A stretch of 40,685 bases of DNA from Eubacterium sp. Its GTDB lineage: Bacteria > Bacillota > Clostridia > Peptostreptococcales > Anaerovoracaceae. The notes under the pieces are model-generated. The model ran no database searches and was not told the origin of the DNA. It was given only the letters and a program-made list of their open reading frames with translations. Within the stretch, counting starts at the first letter, position 1. The number at the start of each line of letters is the position of its first letter. Made by a program: the position numbers and the translations under genes. This document shows, one piece after another, positions 40,405 through 40,685 of the stretch. The stretch is taken from the NCBI GenBank assembly GCA_021769965.1, contig JAETRU010000031.1, forward strand, positions 1 to 40,685. Reading direction: 5' to 3'.

Positions 40405-40569
40405 GGCTGCGATATTGATTAAGAAAGAACGTTCAAAAGAAATTATTCGTGTAACCCTATCTCCTTTTGACAGACTCAGTATAGCAATTTCATGTGACAG
40501 TTTTGTAAAGAAATCTTATCACTACAGTGGACTTTTTCATCATGAAATCATCATTTCCCGGAGAAGTAT

Positions 40570-40685
40570 GTTATAATGTTTCCTACAATAAAACGGCGTT
40601 GCCGCAGGGAAGGAAACATTGAAGCATGCCGCCTGTATCATGATTTCAGCGGAAGCGGCACGTTATAATGTTTCCTGCAATAAAA
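40570..40685. repeat. Direct repeat pair spaced 92 bp, running off the window
   Basis: GTTATAATGTTTCCT followed by (A/G)CAATAAAA occurs at 40570-40593 and again at 40662-40685. The first copy's AATGTTTCCT (40575-40584) pairs with AGGAAACATT (40611-40620), giving a hairpin around a GC-rich core. Bases ahead of each copy are also alike (ATCATGAAATCATC against ATCATGATTTCAGC). TATAAT gives each copy a -10-like box. This may be the start of a longer array. Confidence 0.7.

Overview
The window looks like a chromosomal segment of a low-to-mid GC Firmicute of class Clostridia, most likely a gut-type anaerobe. The evidence is the cdaA-cdaR-glmM-glmS cluster, a structured RNA upstream of hpf in the position of the clostridial raiA RNA, a FeoA-FeoB fusion, an FHA-FtsW fusion beside a penicillin-binding protein, a GerMN-domain protein, and a tiny peptide gene behind a sigma-K-like promoter. 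The last two suggest a spore former. The family within Clostridia cannot be fixed from sequence alone.

Layout. 1-700: terminators, an array of five 37-bp inverted-repeat elements, and a 33-codon gene with a sigma-K-like promoter. 723-8441 (minus): one long gene string for c-di-AMP synthesis and UDP-GlcNAc precursor supply (cdaA, cdaR, glmM, glmS), then a GerMN protein, SAH hydrolase (ahcY) and a YwlG-like protein. 8558-14657 (minus): the nucleic acid and translation block hpf, raiA-like RNA, comF, recD2, a CCA-adding-like enzyme and yhaM. 14747-17003 (minus): a two-component system. 17273-18622 (plus): an AAA/DUF4143 ATPase with a repeated promoter region.

18669-22905 (minus): an envelope-stress-like module with an ECF-like sigma factor, a DUF4367 anti-sigma candidate, a 42-codon secreted peptide, a membrane protein and two lipoproteins, plus the duplicated tail of one lipoprotein gene. 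A 42-bp promoter-like motif occurs in front of both the sigma gene and the 42-codon gene. 23317-27455 (minus): an FHA-FtsW/RodA fusion, a PBP and a LysO-type exporter. 27504-31751: an SDR reductase, a cation:proton antiporter, and a WYL regulator-TfoX-GyrI-like operon. 31835-33702: a second 37-bp-element array, interrupted by an IS110-family element whose transposase lacks its N-terminus. 33703-40347 (plus): aroK, aroE, a MalY/PatB aminotransferase, a HAD phosphatase, feoAB and a DUF1847 protein. The window ends in a 92-bp-spaced direct repeat.

The most unusual observation is a family of 37-bp inverted-repeat elements at three intergenic sites (136-403; 23055-23287; 31855-32080 with 33588-33624). 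Every clear element is exactly 37 bp from arm tip to arm tip. Arms are locus-specific: TTGAGC/GCTCAA, GTTTTC/GAAAAC and TTGGGC/GCCCAA. The first and third differ by one compensatory base pair. Start-to-start distances of 42, 53 and 63 bp fit whole turns of B-DNA. I know of no named system with this layout; function is unknown.
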